Assembly (NCBI RefSeq): GCF_000739895.2
Contig: NZ_BBJS01000061.1
Span: forward strand, 21,605 to 85,604
Length of the DNA stretch: 64,000 nt
From: Sphingomonas paucimobilis NBRC 13935
GTDB taxonomy: Bacteria; Pseudomonadota; Alphaproteobacteria; Sphingomonadales; Sphingomonadaceae
Direction: 5' to 3'
Below the pieces are notes generated by a model. That model was not told the origin of the DNA. It searched no databases and was given only the letters and a program-made list of their open reading frames with translations. A program made the translations under genes and the position numbers. This document shows, piece by piece, positions 9,210 through 17,679 of the stretch. How positions within the stretch are numbered: the first letter of the stretch is position 1; each line of letters opens with the position of its first letter.

Positions 9210-10439
9210 ATGAGCGACTCCCTTTTCGACCGGGAGGTCGCGAAATTCCGACAGGTGCTGACGACCGGCCGCTCGTCGATCTTCCTCCAGCTGTTCGACT
9301 TTCTCGTCGCGCGCTCGGGTGACGACCGCGCGCCCAAGGAGGTCGAGATCGCGCTGGCGGTGTTCGGCCGCAATGGGGAACAGGGCGACCTCCCCGATTC
9401 GGTGGTACGCGTGTCGATGCATCGCCTGCGCAAGCGCCTGGATGCCTTCTATGCCGGCCAACCGGGCGCCCGACTGCAAATCCCCAAGGGCGAATATCGC
9501 CTCGTCCTCTCCGATCATCCGGTACCGCCGGCAGCCCCGCCGGGCCCTTCCTGGCCCGTCCGCCTGGCCGCGCGGGGATCGCGCTTCTGGCTGGGTGTGC
9601 TGGTGGCGGTCGTCCTGCTGAACGCCGCCCTGTGGTGGGTGATCGCGCCGGGCCTGTCGCCGAACGGATCGACGAACGCGCTGCGCAGCACAACGTTCTG
9701 GCGCGCCCTGACCCCCGGTGCGCCCGCGGTGATCGCCATCGGCGACAGCTATGTCCTGGCCGAAACCGATAACGGCAAGGACGTCAAGCGACTGATCATG
9801 GAGCCGGCAATCCGCAGCCGCGACGATTTCGGTGGCTATATGACCACCCACCCCTCGACGTTCTACACGCTCTACGATCTCGACGTCTATTATACCCCGG
9901 TCGGCACGGCGGCCGCCGCCTGGAACATCCTGCCGCCGCTATCGGCGCTGCTCCGCGACGGAGGCGTGCGCCCGCGCCTGATGTCCGCGTCGCGGCTCAA
10001 GCCGCCCACGTTGGAGGGCAGTGACGTCATCTATATCGGGCCGCTCGCGTCGCTGGGCATTCTCACCCTGCCGGTTTCGCAGGCGTCGGGATTCACCATG
10101 AGTCTCATGGCAAATGAGCTGGTCGATCGGACCACGGGCAAGCATTATGCGATGGAAACCGGCGGCTCGGGCAACAAGCAGGCCGGCATCGACTATGGCT
10201 ACATCGCCACCATGCCGGGGCCTGCGGGCAAGCGTATCTTCGTGATTGCCGGGCTCGGCAGCACCGCCGTCCAGAGCATGGCCGATCTGGTCGCCGATCC
10301 GGTGCAACTGGCGCAACTCAGCGGCCGTGCCGGATTGCCGACATCGTTCGAGGCGCTGTACGAGGTGCGCACCGCCGGCAATGTCGTGTTCGGGCGCACA
10401 CTCGTCGTCGCCCGCCCCCTGCAGCACCATCGCCGCTGA
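9210..10439 (+). CDS. Membrane-anchored winged-helix transcriptional regulator (ToxR-like layout)
   Basis: 409 residues from the ATG at 9210, where similarity to its paralog at 11982 begins; ATG 9138 or TTG 9093 are alternatives and no start has a good ribosome site. Residues 20-100 form an OmpR-type winged helix (VRVSMHRLRKRLDAFY is the probable recognition helix, IPKGEYRLVL the wing). One membrane helix lies at 127-146. The periplasmic domain of about 260 residues (GDSYVLAE, GSDVIYIGPLASLG, DYGYIATMPGPAGKR) matches no domain I can name. The layout implies a one-component sensor that binds DNA from the membrane. It is divergent from the TBDR at 6326 and about 43% alike its paralog over the DNA-binding part by eye. 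Confidence 0.7.
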   Translation: MSDSLFDREVAKFRQVLTTGRSSIFLQLFDFLVARSGDDRAPKEVEIALAVFGRNGEQGDLPDSVVRVSMHRLRKRLDAFYAGQPGARLQIPKGEYRLVLSDHPVPPAAPPGPSWPVRLAARGSRFWLGVLVAVVLLNAALWWVIAPGLSPNGSTNALRSTTFWRALTPGAPAVIAIGDSYVLAETDNGKDVKRLIMEPAIRSRDDFGGYMTTHPSTFYTLYDLDVYYTPVGTAAAAWNILPPLSALLRDGGVRPRLMSASRLKPPTLEGSDVIYIGPLASLGILTLPVSQASGFTMSLMANELVDRTTGKHYAMETGGSGNKQAGIDYGYIATMPGPAGKRIFVIAGLGSTAVQSMADLVADPVQLAQLSGRAGLPTSFEALYEVRTAGNVVFGRTLVVARPLQHHRR

Positions 10440-10445
10440 CGGCGA

Positions 10446-11882
10446 TCAGGGCTCCAACGGCGCGTCCCATGCGGTGACGGGCGCCAGGTCGAAACTGCCG
10501 ATCCGGCCGTTCGGCGCATAGCCCAGCCGCACCTCGACCACCCCTTGATCGTAGCGCGCACGATAGCGATGGAGGTGGTCGTCGCCCGCCTCGCCCCGAC
10601 CGAACGGCGCCACTTCCCGCAACGCCCCCAGCGGCTGGAGCGTCGCGCGATATTCCGCCATCATCTCGGTGAAATCGAGCTTCGAGACTGCGGTGAATGC
10701 GCGGGGATCGGCGGTGCCGGCCGCGATGGCGCGCAGCAACTGTGTCACGAAGGCGCCGACCTGCGGCGTGTCCTCGGGGATCGGTGCCGCGGGTGGACGG
10801 GCGAGACCGGGATCGATCATCCCGGCAACATGCCGCGCGATCTCCTCCGCATCGCCGCTGTCGGCGTTGAGCAGGGCGACGACGGTCAGTTCCTTGCCCG
10901 GATAGCGGATGATCGCCGAGCGGAAGCCCTGCCACGACCCAGCGTGCCGCCATGCCACATGCCCGCCTTCCTTTTCCAGGAACCAGCCGAAACCATAGGG
11001 ATAGGTCCGGCCGCTGCGCAGGGTCACGGGCGTGCCGACCAAGGCCCAGGACGTGGGACTCAGGACCGCGCCGCGCGACAGGCCCCCTGCCCAGGCGGCA
11101 TAGTCCAGCGCCGACAGGTAGAGCGTGCCGTCCGCCGTCGAATTGGCGGTCGGGGAAACCCAATCGGGATGGCGCCACCGCCCCCCGCGCCATTCATAGC
11201 CCGATGCGCGATTGGGGATCACCGCCTGCTCGTCGATCGGCTGCGCGGTCCGCATACCTAGCTGCTCGAACACCCGCGTCCGAAGCAGCTCGGCGTAAGA
11301 CATGCCCGTGACCCTGCGCACGATGAAGCCCAGCACAATATAATCGGTATAGCTGAACCGCCACCGCGTGCCGGCAGGGAAGTTCAGATCCTGGCGGTAG
11401 ATGATCCCCAGCAACTGGTCGTCGGTATAGTCGGTGCGGAACTCGCCATTGGGTGTCGCGGGCAGGCCGGACACATGGTTCAGCAGTTGCCGGATCGTGA
11501 TCGGCTGCCAGCTACGCGGCGCATCGGGCAGGAAGCGGCGCACCGAATCGTCGAGCCCGATCCGCCCGTCCTCGACAAGCAGCATCACCGCCGCCGCGGT
11601 GAACTGCATCCCCACCGCACCGCTCTTGAACAGCGTATCGGGATGGACCGGCACGGAATGTTCGAGGTTGGCGATGCCATAGCCTTGCGCGCGCAGGATC
11701 ACGCCCCGGCGGATCACCGCCAGCGCCGCGCCGGGGACATGCTGGCGCGCCATCGCCTGGGTCACATAATCGTCGACCGGATCCGCCGTCGCCGGTGCCG
11801 CCAGCAGTAGGAGCGCGATGGCCAGGCCGGCGATCCGGCCGGGTTGGGTCAGCAGGTCGGTCATCGCGGATCGGGTCATCAT
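10446..11882 (-). CDS. Beta-lactamase-fold (class C / EstB-like) exported protein lacking the SxxK motif
   Basis: 478 residues with an N-terminal signal peptide (hydrophobic, ending PATA). The fold is clear from VPGAALAVIRRG, LLNHVSGLPATPNG, PAGTRWRFSY and HAGSWQGF. In the family the nucleophile motif SxxK sits before QFTA; here that segment reads GAVGMQFTA, so Ser is Ala and Lys is Met. The Tyr motif reads YTD and the third motif HAG is kept. The protein is therefore likely a catalytically dead peptide- or ligand-binding relative, or uses another chemistry. The start is uncertain: ATG 11882, 11879 or 11864. It sits between two paralogous membrane regulators. Confidence 0.75.
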   Translation of the reverse strand: MMTRSAMTDLLTQPGRIAGLAIALLLLAAPATADPVDDYVTQAMARQHVPGAALAVIRRGVILRAQGYGIANLEHSVPVHPDTLFKSGAVGMQFTAAAVMLLVEDGRIGLDDSVRRFLPDAPRSWQPITIRQLLNHVSGLPATPNGEFRTDYTDDQLLGIIYRQDLNFPAGTRWRFSYTDYIVLGFIVRRVTGMSYAELLRTRVFEQLGMRTAQPIDEQAVIPNRASGYEWRGGRWRHPDWVSPTANSTADGTLYLSALDYAAWAGGLSRGAVLSPTSWALVGTPVTLRSGRTYPYGFGWFLEKEGGHVAWRHAGSWQGFRSAIIRYPGKELTVVALLNADSGDAEEIARHVAGMIDPGLARPPAAPIPEDTPQVGAFVTQLLRAIAAGTADPRAFTAVSKLDFTEMMAEYRATLQPLGALREVAPFGRGEAGDDHLHRYRARYDQGVVEVRLGYAPNGRIGSFDLAPVTAWDAPLEP

Positions 11883-11981
11883 CGGCTCGGCATCAGGGGT
11901 AGCGGACGGCCATCCTGCCGTCCGGCCCGCCGCCGCGTGATTGCAGAAACGGCCAGCCGGACGGCCAACCCGGCCAGCGGA

Positions 11982-13385
11982 TCACGGCCGGGCGTGACCG
12001 GCCCCCTCATAGGTGTCGTCCGGGAAGCGCTGGCTGGCGTCCGGCTTGTCCCAGATGCCGCCAAAGCGGAGCGGGCGTTGCAGCAGCAACGTGCCGCTAA
12101 GGTTCAGATTGCCCATCGTGCGCACCTGATACAGCGCCTCGAACCCGCCCGAATTGATCGCGGCTCGGTGGTTCAGCGCTTTCAGCCGCCCGGCATCGAC
12201 GGCCAACTCGGCCATCTGCAACAGCGCCGGATCGCGCGTGCCGGCGATCACGACGATATGGTTGCCCGACGGACCCGGCAGGCTGGCGATATAGCCATAG
12301 TCGCGCCGCGCGATCTGCTCGTCGGCCTGGACGATCCCGCCGTCCGAGCGGAAGCGGCGGCCCGATGCGGTGTCGATCAGTTCATCCCACGACTGGCCAA
12401 TGCGAAAGCCGGATGCCTGGAACAAGGGATTGCGCAGCAGCGTACCGAACCCGCTTAGCTGGCCGACATAGACCACGTCGGACGTCTTCAGGATGTCGGG
12501 CGTCAGCTGCGACGCCGCGATCAGCGTGACGCGCGTGGCCGGATCGCCGCGCAACTGGCGCAGGGCCGCGTACAGGTCGCCCAGCGCCAGCACCGCTCCC
12601 GACGGAACGTAGCGCAGGTCCATGTCGATCGCGCGGCCGATCTGGTCGGGATGCGCCATCAGATAGATGTCCAGATCCTCGCGCGCATTGATCGACGGAT
12701 TGCGCACCAGCCGCGGCGACGGCACCGGGGCGCCGGGTGGGACCGCGCCTGGCGCCTCAGCGAACAGGTAATAGTCGCCCAACACCAGCGTGATCGGACG
12801 GTGGCTGAACGCGATCGGCCGCCACAGATATGTGCGCGCCAGCGACGACGTGGACGCGGGCGCGCGATAGGCGCGCACGCTCCACCAAATCCCCAGATTG
12901 ACCAGGGCCAGCACGACCAGCACCGCCGCCACCAGCCACCAGCGTCGCTGCGGTAGGGCGGCATCGGCCGTCACGGCCGCGGGCGGGGCGATCGGGTCGG
13001 GACGCTCTTCGACGAGGACGACGCGGTACTCGCCCTTGGGGATCGACAATCGGGGACCGGGCCGGTCGGCATAGATCTGGTCCAGCGCCTTGCGCAGCCG
13101 ATGCACATAGACGCGCACCGTGGCATCCTGCGGCACATCGACATCACGCCCGATCGAGAACACCTCGTTGGCGATCTCGATCTCCGCCGGCGGGCGGTCC
13201 GCCAGCGTCCGGTCGATCAGGAAATCGAACAGGCGCAGCAGCTTGTCGGATCTCTTGAAGCCGATCGACTCACGCACGACCTTCGCTTCGGCAAGCAGCG
13301 CCGACGATCGCACCGCACCGGCAAGTTCCCCCGTGCCCATATTGGCGTTCAGGCTGTCGCCCTGTCTCATATTGTTGTTCAGCAT
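11982..13385 (-). CDS. Membrane-anchored winged-helix transcriptional regulator, paralog
   Basis: 467 residues from the ATG at 13385, chosen because GAGGA lies upstream; ATG 13370 or 13340 are alternatives. The winged helix spans about 45-124 (VRVYVHRLRKALDQIY, LSIPKGEYRVVL), a membrane helix 149-169, and a periplasmic domain follows with the same landmarks as its paralog (GDYYLFAE, SDVVYVGQLSGFG, DYGYIASLPGPSGN). The ligand is unknown. It diverges from the DUF6644 pair at 13603, which may be a target. The region before it holds GTAAC at 13478 and a repeated AACCGTTTC. Confidence 0.7.
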   Translation of the reverse strand: MLNNNMRQGDSLNANMGTGELAGAVRSSALLAEAKVVRESIGFKRSDKLLRLFDFLIDRTLADRPPAEIEIANEVFSIGRDVDVPQDATVRVYVHRLRKALDQIYADRPGPRLSIPKGEYRVVLVEERPDPIAPPAAVTADAALPQRRWWLVAAVLVVLALVNLGIWWSVRAYRAPASTSSLARTYLWRPIAFSHRPITLVLGDYYLFAEAPGAVPPGAPVPSPRLVRNPSINAREDLDIYLMAHPDQIGRAIDMDLRYVPSGAVLALGDLYAALRQLRGDPATRVTLIAASQLTPDILKTSDVVYVGQLSGFGTLLRNPLFQASGFRIGQSWDELIDTASGRRFRSDGGIVQADEQIARRDYGYIASLPGPSGNHIVVIAGTRDPALLQMAELAVDAGRLKALNHRAAINSGGFEALYQVRTMGNLNLSGTLLLQRPLRFGGIWDKPDASQRFPDDTYEGAGHARP

Positions 13386-13448
13386 AGACAAAGCGGCATT
13401 CCTCGCAAGATTTTTGCGGAAATCGCCCTTGGACGTGCGGTTGCTTCC

Positions 13449-13488
13449 AACCGTTTCCATCCGCTCGGTTGCCGTAAGTAACCGTTTC
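13449..13488. promoter_or_regulatory. Repeated AACCGTTTC / GTAAC element upstream of membrane regulator
   Basis: AACCGTTTC occurs at 13449-13457 and again at 13480-13488, 31 bp apart (about three helical turns); the second copy overlaps GTAAC at 13478. The site lies between the divergent regulator and DUF6644 genes. A related GTAACGGTTTC occurs at 3583 before the DUF6152 operon. Confidence 0.35.
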
Positions 13489-13602
13489 AAGATACGTCGA
13501 CCGCCGGGCATGTGCTTAAGATTCGCGCCAGTAGGTGGGACGAGGCGCGCGGGAACGAACGTCGCCGGATTCCTACCCTTCACTCATGGGAGAGACCGCG
13601 CG

Positions 13603-14088
13603 ATGTCCATCGAGACCTTCGGCAACTGGCTCTATGAAACGCCGATCAGCACATCGATCCGCGACATCACCTGGATTATCCCCACGGTGCAGAGCATCCA
13701 CATCCTGGCGATCGCGATCGTCGTCGGATCGGCGCTCGTGTCCGACCTGCGACTGGCGGGGGTGCTGGCGACGGACGAGACACCAGCCACCGTGGTGCGC
13801 CGCTACCTGCCCTGGATGTGGGGGGCGCTGGTCGTGCTGCTGCTGACCGGCATCGTCATGCTGGTCGCGGAGCCGGGACGAACGCTGACCAACACCGTGT
13901 TCTGGATCAAGATGGCACTGGTGCTGTCCGCCTTCGCCCTGACCATGGCGTTCCGCAAGCCGCTGCTCGATCCGCAGTTCCGCATCGATCACGCGCACTG
14001 GCGCGCGGCGGTGAAACCCGCGGCCTGGGCGTCGCTGGCGATCTGGATCGCGGTGGTCTTCTGCGGCCGCTGGATCGCCTATACCTGA
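13603..14088 (+). CDS. DUF6644 family four-helix membrane protein
   Basis: 161 residues, ATG preceded by GGGAGAG. Four membrane helices are visible at about 25-48, 70-88, 100-117 and 138-157. The family landmarks are SIRDITWIIPTVQSIHILAI and the C-terminal WIAVVFCGRWIAYT. A conserved His in the first helix could coordinate heme or metal, but this is speculation. It pairs with a second DUF6644 protein 54 bp downstream, and the two probably form a heteromeric complex. Function is unknown. Confidence 0.7.
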   Translation: MSIETFGNWLYETPISTSIRDITWIIPTVQSIHILAIAIVVGSALVSDLRLAGVLATDETPATVVRRYLPWMWGALVVLLLTGIVMLVAEPGRTLTNTVFWIKMALVLSAFALTMAFRKPLLDPQFRIDHAHWRAAVKPAAWASLAIWIAVVFCGRWIAYT

Positions 14089-14142
14089 TCTCCGCCCCGC
14101 CGCATCGATCCGATTTCACCATTTCCTGAAAAGGGGCTCGCC

Positions 14143-14643
14143 ATGTCCTTGGACACGCTGTTCCAGTCGCTCTACGATTCGTCCCTGTCCTCCGCGATCC
14201 GCGAGAACACCAGCTATTTCCCGTGGCTGGAATCCTTTCACGTGCTGGCGATCACACTGGTATTCGGGACGATCTGCATCGTCGACCTGCGTCTGCTGGG
14301 CTATCGATCGCACCGGCGGGGCGCGCGACAACTGATCGTCGACCTCTTGCCGTTCACCTGGGTCGCATTCGCGGTGGCGGTGGTGACCGGCAGCCTGCTG
14401 TTCGCGTCGAACGCGGTCGCCTATTCGCACAATGCGCAGTTCCAGTGGAAGATGATCGCGATCCTCGCGGCCGGGCTGAATATGGCCGTGTTCCACATGA
14501 CCGCCTATCGCCGAATCGTGGACTGGGACGACGATGCATCGCCGCCCACCGCGGCGCGGATCGCCGGTGCCGGCTCGCTGATCCTGTGGATGCTGGTGAT
14601 CGTGTTCGGGCGCTGGATCGGCTTCACCCTGTCGGTCTTCTGA
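14143..14643 (+). CDS. DUF6644 family four-helix membrane protein
   Basis: 166 residues, ATG preceded by AAGGGG. The same plan as its neighbour: SAIRENTSYFPWLESFHVLAI, then LRLLGYRS, a WKMIAILAAGLN helix and a terminal LVIVFGRWIGFTLSVF. The His in the first helix is kept. Tandem DUF6644 genes next to TBDRs and DUF6152 are a recurring sphingomonad arrangement as far as I recall. The 210 bp up to the convergent AraC gene holds only weak stem-loops and no recognised gene. Confidence 0.7.
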   Translation: MSLDTLFQSLYDSSLSSAIRENTSYFPWLESFHVLAITLVFGTICIVDLRLLGYRSHRRGARQLIVDLLPFTWVAFAVAVVTGSLLFASNAVAYSHNAQFQWKMIAILAAGLNMAVFHMTAYRRIVDWDDDASPPTAARIAGAGSLILWMLVIVFGRWIGFTLSVF

Positions 14644-14853
14644 AAATCTATCTGAAAAACTCGCGAAAGAACGAATTTTCAAGGCCGCACCGGCCGCTCC
14701 CCTACTTGAACGCCCACAGAATATCCTTGATGGGCGGTCGCGCGGGGGAGCGCCCGTCACAGCCCAGGTTTCCGGCGATGTGAAGCATCGTGGGAAGGCT
14801 GTGGGGGGCACCGCGAGACGTATTAAGGCACGTTTTCGAACGGCCCCTGAGGC

Positions 14854-15918
14854 CTATGGCTTCTTCGCGTAACGCCCCGGCGACACCCCGGTCCAGTCCT
14901 TGAATGCGCGCGAGAAGGTGGCAGTGTCGGAATAGCCGAGCTGCTCCGCCGCCACCGCCAGCGGCAGGTCCGGCGCCTGCAATATTGCCCGTGCCCGATC
15001 CTGCCGCGCCTGCTGCAACAGCGCGCGGAACGACGTGCCCTCCTCCATCAGCCGCCGCCGGAACGAGCGTTCGGACAGGTTGAACTCGGCCGCCATCGAC
15101 GTGCAGTCGACATGCGTGCGGCCCAGGCGACTGGCGATCCGTTCCCGCGCCCGCGCGACCAGGCTGCGATGCGACGGCGCACCCGGCCCCATCAGGTCGA
15201 GGAGATGCGTCTCCAGGATCGTGCGCAACCGGTCGTCCTCCGCCCGTGCCGCACTGGAGAAGGGCCGGTCGAGATCCTCGTTGCGGATCACCAACTGGTT
15301 GGCGACCTGATTGCCCAGCACGGGCGCGCGGAAGAACTGCGCCAGCCGGTCTTCCCGCCCGACGATCGAATGTTCGAAATGGACGCGCTGCGGGCTCCAC
15401 TTGCTGGTCGCCAGTTGGCGCACCACGGTGACGATGCCGGCGAGCGTGAATTCCGCATCCTGCCGCCGTGGCCAGATGCCCGGATCTTCGATGCGATAGC
15501 TGTAGGTCGTGACGTCGCTGTCGGTTTCCATGTCCAGGAGCGTGCGGGTCTGCAACCGGCTCTGGAACAGCGTCAGCGAGCCGAGCGCCGCGCGCATCGT
15601 GCCGCCCGCCCGCAGCAGCGCCTGGAACAGCCCCAGTTCGGTCAGCCCGAACCGGGCGCCCATCTCCAGCCCCAGATACGGTTCGTCATACTTGTCGGCG
15701 GCATGTTCGATCAGCGCGATATAGCGATGGAGCGGTGCCCGCTCGTACGGGGTCGCGATCTGCGACAGGAAGAAGCCATGGTCGCGGAGCAGCGGTTCGA
15801 TCCGCCGGTCGGCAGCTTGCAGCACGTTGACCAGTGCCGTCAGGAACAGAAGGCGGATGGTCGCCTGTTCCGGGTCGCCCTTCGTCATGGATGACGGCTC
15901 GTCTCGTTCCTCGGTCAT
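14854..15918 (-). CDS. AraC family transcriptional regulator (OruR/ArgR-like)
   Basis: 354 residues from the ATG at 15918 (GGAGGG very close upstream; ATG 15888 is an alternative). The N-terminal two-thirds is the arabinose-binding-like sensor domain of this subfamily (LGLEMGARFGLTELGLFQ). The C-terminal HTH pair ends with the AraC signature LAVAAEQLGYSDTATFSRAFKDW-TGVSPGRYAKK. It is divergent from the ornithine-cyclodeaminase-like, RidA and FAD-oxidoreductase operon, which it most likely activates in response to an amine or amino acid. An inverted repeat lies in between (15952-15968). Confidence 0.85.
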   Translation of the reverse strand: MTEERDEPSSMTKGDPEQATIRLLFLTALVNVLQAADRRIEPLLRDHGFFLSQIATPYERAPLHRYIALIEHAADKYDEPYLGLEMGARFGLTELGLFQALLRAGGTMRAALGSLTLFQSRLQTRTLLDMETDSDVTTYSYRIEDPGIWPRRQDAEFTLAGIVTVVRQLATSKWSPQRVHFEHSIVGREDRLAQFFRAPVLGNQVANQLVIRNEDLDRPFSSAARAEDDRLRTILETHLLDLMGPGAPSHRSLVARARERIASRLGRTHVDCTSMAAEFNLSERSFRRRLMEEGTSFRALLQQARQDRARAILQAPDLPLAVAAEQLGYSDTATFSRAFKDWTGVSPGRYAKKP

Positions 15919-15951
15919 GGCCCTCCAACCCTCTAGCTGGCCGATTTTGCA

Positions 15952-15968
15952 AAGGTGGCAACCACCTT
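15952..15968. promoter_or_regulatory. Inverted repeat in AraC / amine-operon divergent promoter
   Basis: AAGGTGG-CAA-CCACCTT is a perfect 7 bp inverted repeat with a 3 bp spacer, flanked by imperfect TTGC/GCAA arms. It sits 34 bp upstream of the AraC start and about 110 bp from the amine operon. A second, GC-rich inverted repeat GGTCCG-CAC-CGGACC lies at 16044-16058. Either could be an operator. Confidence 0.4.
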
Positions 15969-16080
15969 GGCAATTCATCTCGTTCCTGCGGCTTGGGACA
16001 GTGATGCCCACTTCGGCACGTCCCGGCCGGCGGTCCGATCGTCGGTCCGCACCGGACCTGCGACCAACAATGTGGACGAC

Positions 16081-17217
16081 ATGGGCGGCACAACCAAGAT
16101 CAATTTTATCTATCTTTCCGAACCCGATATGATCCGCGCCGGGGTGACGGACATGCCCGCCTGCGTCGATGCGATGGAGGAGATGTTCGCTCTGCTCCAC
16201 CGGGGCGATTATCGCATGGCCGGCGCGAACAACAATTCGCACGGATCGATCGTGATGTTCCCCGAACACTCGCCGTTCCCGACCATGCCCAAGCCGACCA
16301 CCGATCGCCGCTTCATGGCGATGCCCGCCTATCTGGGCGGCAGTTTCGGTACCGCAGGCATGAAATGGTACGGATCCAACATCGCCAATCGTGACAAGGG
16401 GCTGCCGCGCTCCATCCTGATGTTCATCCTGAACGATGCCGACACGGGGGCGCCGTTGGCGGTGATGTCCGCCAACCTGCTGTCCGCCTATCGCACCGGC
16501 GCGATACCGGGAGTGGGTGCGCGCCATCTGGCACGACGGGATTCGCGTGTCGTCGGCATCGTCGGTCCCGGTGTGATGGCCCGCACCTCGCTCGCCGCGT
16601 TCATGGCGGTGTGCCCGCGAATCGACACGGTGAAGGTGAAGGGGCGAGGCAAGGCCAGTCTGGATGCCTTCACCGCCTGGATCGCGGAGACCTTTCCGCA
16701 GATCGCCGTCGAGATCGTCGACAGCGACGAGGCGGCGGTGCGCGGTTCCGACATCGTCACCTTCTGCGCCTCGGTCCCGACCGGCGATCCGGCGCGCTAC
16801 CCGATCGTGCGCCGCGAGTGGGTGGCGCCCGGCACCTTCCTGGCGATGCCCGCCCCATGCAACATCGATGTAGGGATGGAGGCGCCGGAAATCCGCAAGG
16901 TGCTGGACAATACCGGCTTGTACGAGGCGTGGCATGAGGAGGTGCCGACCCCCGCCCACGCCATATTCCCGGCGGTCGGCATCCGCTTCCTCGACCTGAT
17001 CGCGCAAGGGCGCATCGCGCCCGGCACGCTGGAGGATCTCGGCGCGATCGTGGCGGGCGACACCCCCGGCCGCCGGGACGACGAGGAGATCATCATCCTG
17101 TCGGTCGGCGGCATGCCGGTGGAGGACGTCGCCTGGGGCACCGTCGTCTATCGCAATGCGATCGAACGCGGGATCGGCGTCGAGCTGAACCTCTGGGACA
17201 CGCCGGCACTGCGCTGA
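16081..17217 (+). CDS. Ornithine cyclodeaminase family protein (tyramine oxidase subunit B-like)
   Basis: 378 residues from the ATG at 16081; there is no clear ribosome site. The fold of ornithine cyclodeaminase/mu-crystallin is recognisable: substrate-side GMKWYGSNIANR and LSAYRTGA, then a Rossmann motif GIVGPGVMARTSLAAF. The LYLSEPDMIRAGV-like start and PRSILMFILNDADTGAPL match proteins named tyramine oxidase subunit B in databases, as I recall. The reaction here is unproven: NAD-dependent deamination or imine reduction is likely. It leads an operon with RidA (25 bp gap) and an FAD oxidoreductase, a set suited to amine or opine breakdown. Confidence 0.75.
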   Translation: MGGTTKINFIYLSEPDMIRAGVTDMPACVDAMEEMFALLHRGDYRMAGANNNSHGSIVMFPEHSPFPTMPKPTTDRRFMAMPAYLGGSFGTAGMKWYGSNIANRDKGLPRSILMFILNDADTGAPLAVMSANLLSAYRTGAIPGVGARHLARRDSRVVGIVGPGVMARTSLAAFMAVCPRIDTVKVKGRGKASLDAFTAWIAETFPQIAVEIVDSDEAAVRGSDIVTFCASVPTGDPARYPIVRREWVAPGTFLAMPAPCNIDVGMEAPEIRKVLDNTGLYEAWHEEVPTPAHAIFPAVGIRFLDLIAQGRIAPGTLEDLGAIVAGDTPGRRDDEEIIILSVGGMPVEDVAWGTVVYRNAIERGIGVELNLWDTPALR

Positions 17218-17242
17218 CCCCCCTCATCATCGGGCAGATACC

Positions 17243-17665
17243 ATGACGACCATTACCAAGATCAAGACCGGCTCCTGGTTCGAGGAGCATGGCAGTTATT
17301 CGCGCATCGTCGCGGTCGACAACCTCATCTTCGTGTCCAATACCGCCGGCCGTAATCCCCGGACCAAGCTGATCCCGGAGGACGTGACGGAGCAGACAAT
17401 GCAGGTGCTGGCGAATATCGAGGGGGCGCTGGCCTCTGTCGATGCAGTGCTGGCCGACGTGGTCGCCGTGCGGGTTTTCGTGCAGTCTCCGCAGGACGTG
17501 GAGACGGTGATGACCGCCTATGGCAAGCGGATGCGCGGGATCAACCCGACGCTGACCATGACGTGCCCGCCGCTGGGTTCGACGGAATACAAGGTCGAGA
17601 TCGAGGTGACGGCCTATCGCGGCGCATCGACCGCGACCGTCACCGAACGCACCATCGCGCTCTGA
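17243..17665 (+). CDS. RidA family protein without the catalytic arginine
   Basis: 140 residues. The YjgF/YER057c fold is evident (FVSNTAGRNPRT, VAVRVFVQSPQDV, YKVEIEVTAYRG). In enamine/imine deaminases such as E. coli RidA an Arg sits shortly before the KIEIE strand; at that position this protein has CPPLGSTEYKVEIE with no Arg. It therefore falls with the Rid4-7 type subfamilies, whose activity is unclear and which often sit beside amine-oxidising enzymes. Its gene lies between an ornithine-cyclodeaminase-like and an FAD amine oxidoreductase gene, so handling of a reactive imine or a related intermediate is a fair guess. Confidence 0.8.
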   Translation: MTTITKIKTGSWFEEHGSYSRIVAVDNLIFVSNTAGRNPRTKLIPEDVTEQTMQVLANIEGALASVDAVLADVVAVRVFVQSPQDVETVMTAYGKRMRGINPTLTMTCPPLGSTEYKVEIEVTAYRGASTATVTERTIAL

Positions 17666-17679
17666 CGGGGCCGCACCGG

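Noticed and set aside
14644..14853. Stem-loop near 14735-14765 as a terminator between convergent genes
   Set aside because: Only about nine imperfect pairs around a 14-base loop; too weak to list as a feature.
16044..16058. GGTCCG-CAC-CGGACC as the main operator of the amine operon
   Set aside because: It is GC-rich in a GC-rich background and only 6 bp per arm; the 15952-15968 repeat is the better candidate, so this one is only mentioned there.
15919..17007. The AraC frame stays open far upstream, over the cyclodeaminase-like gene
   Set aside because: The extension is antisense to a clear gene; the AraC protein is complete at its usual length from 15918.
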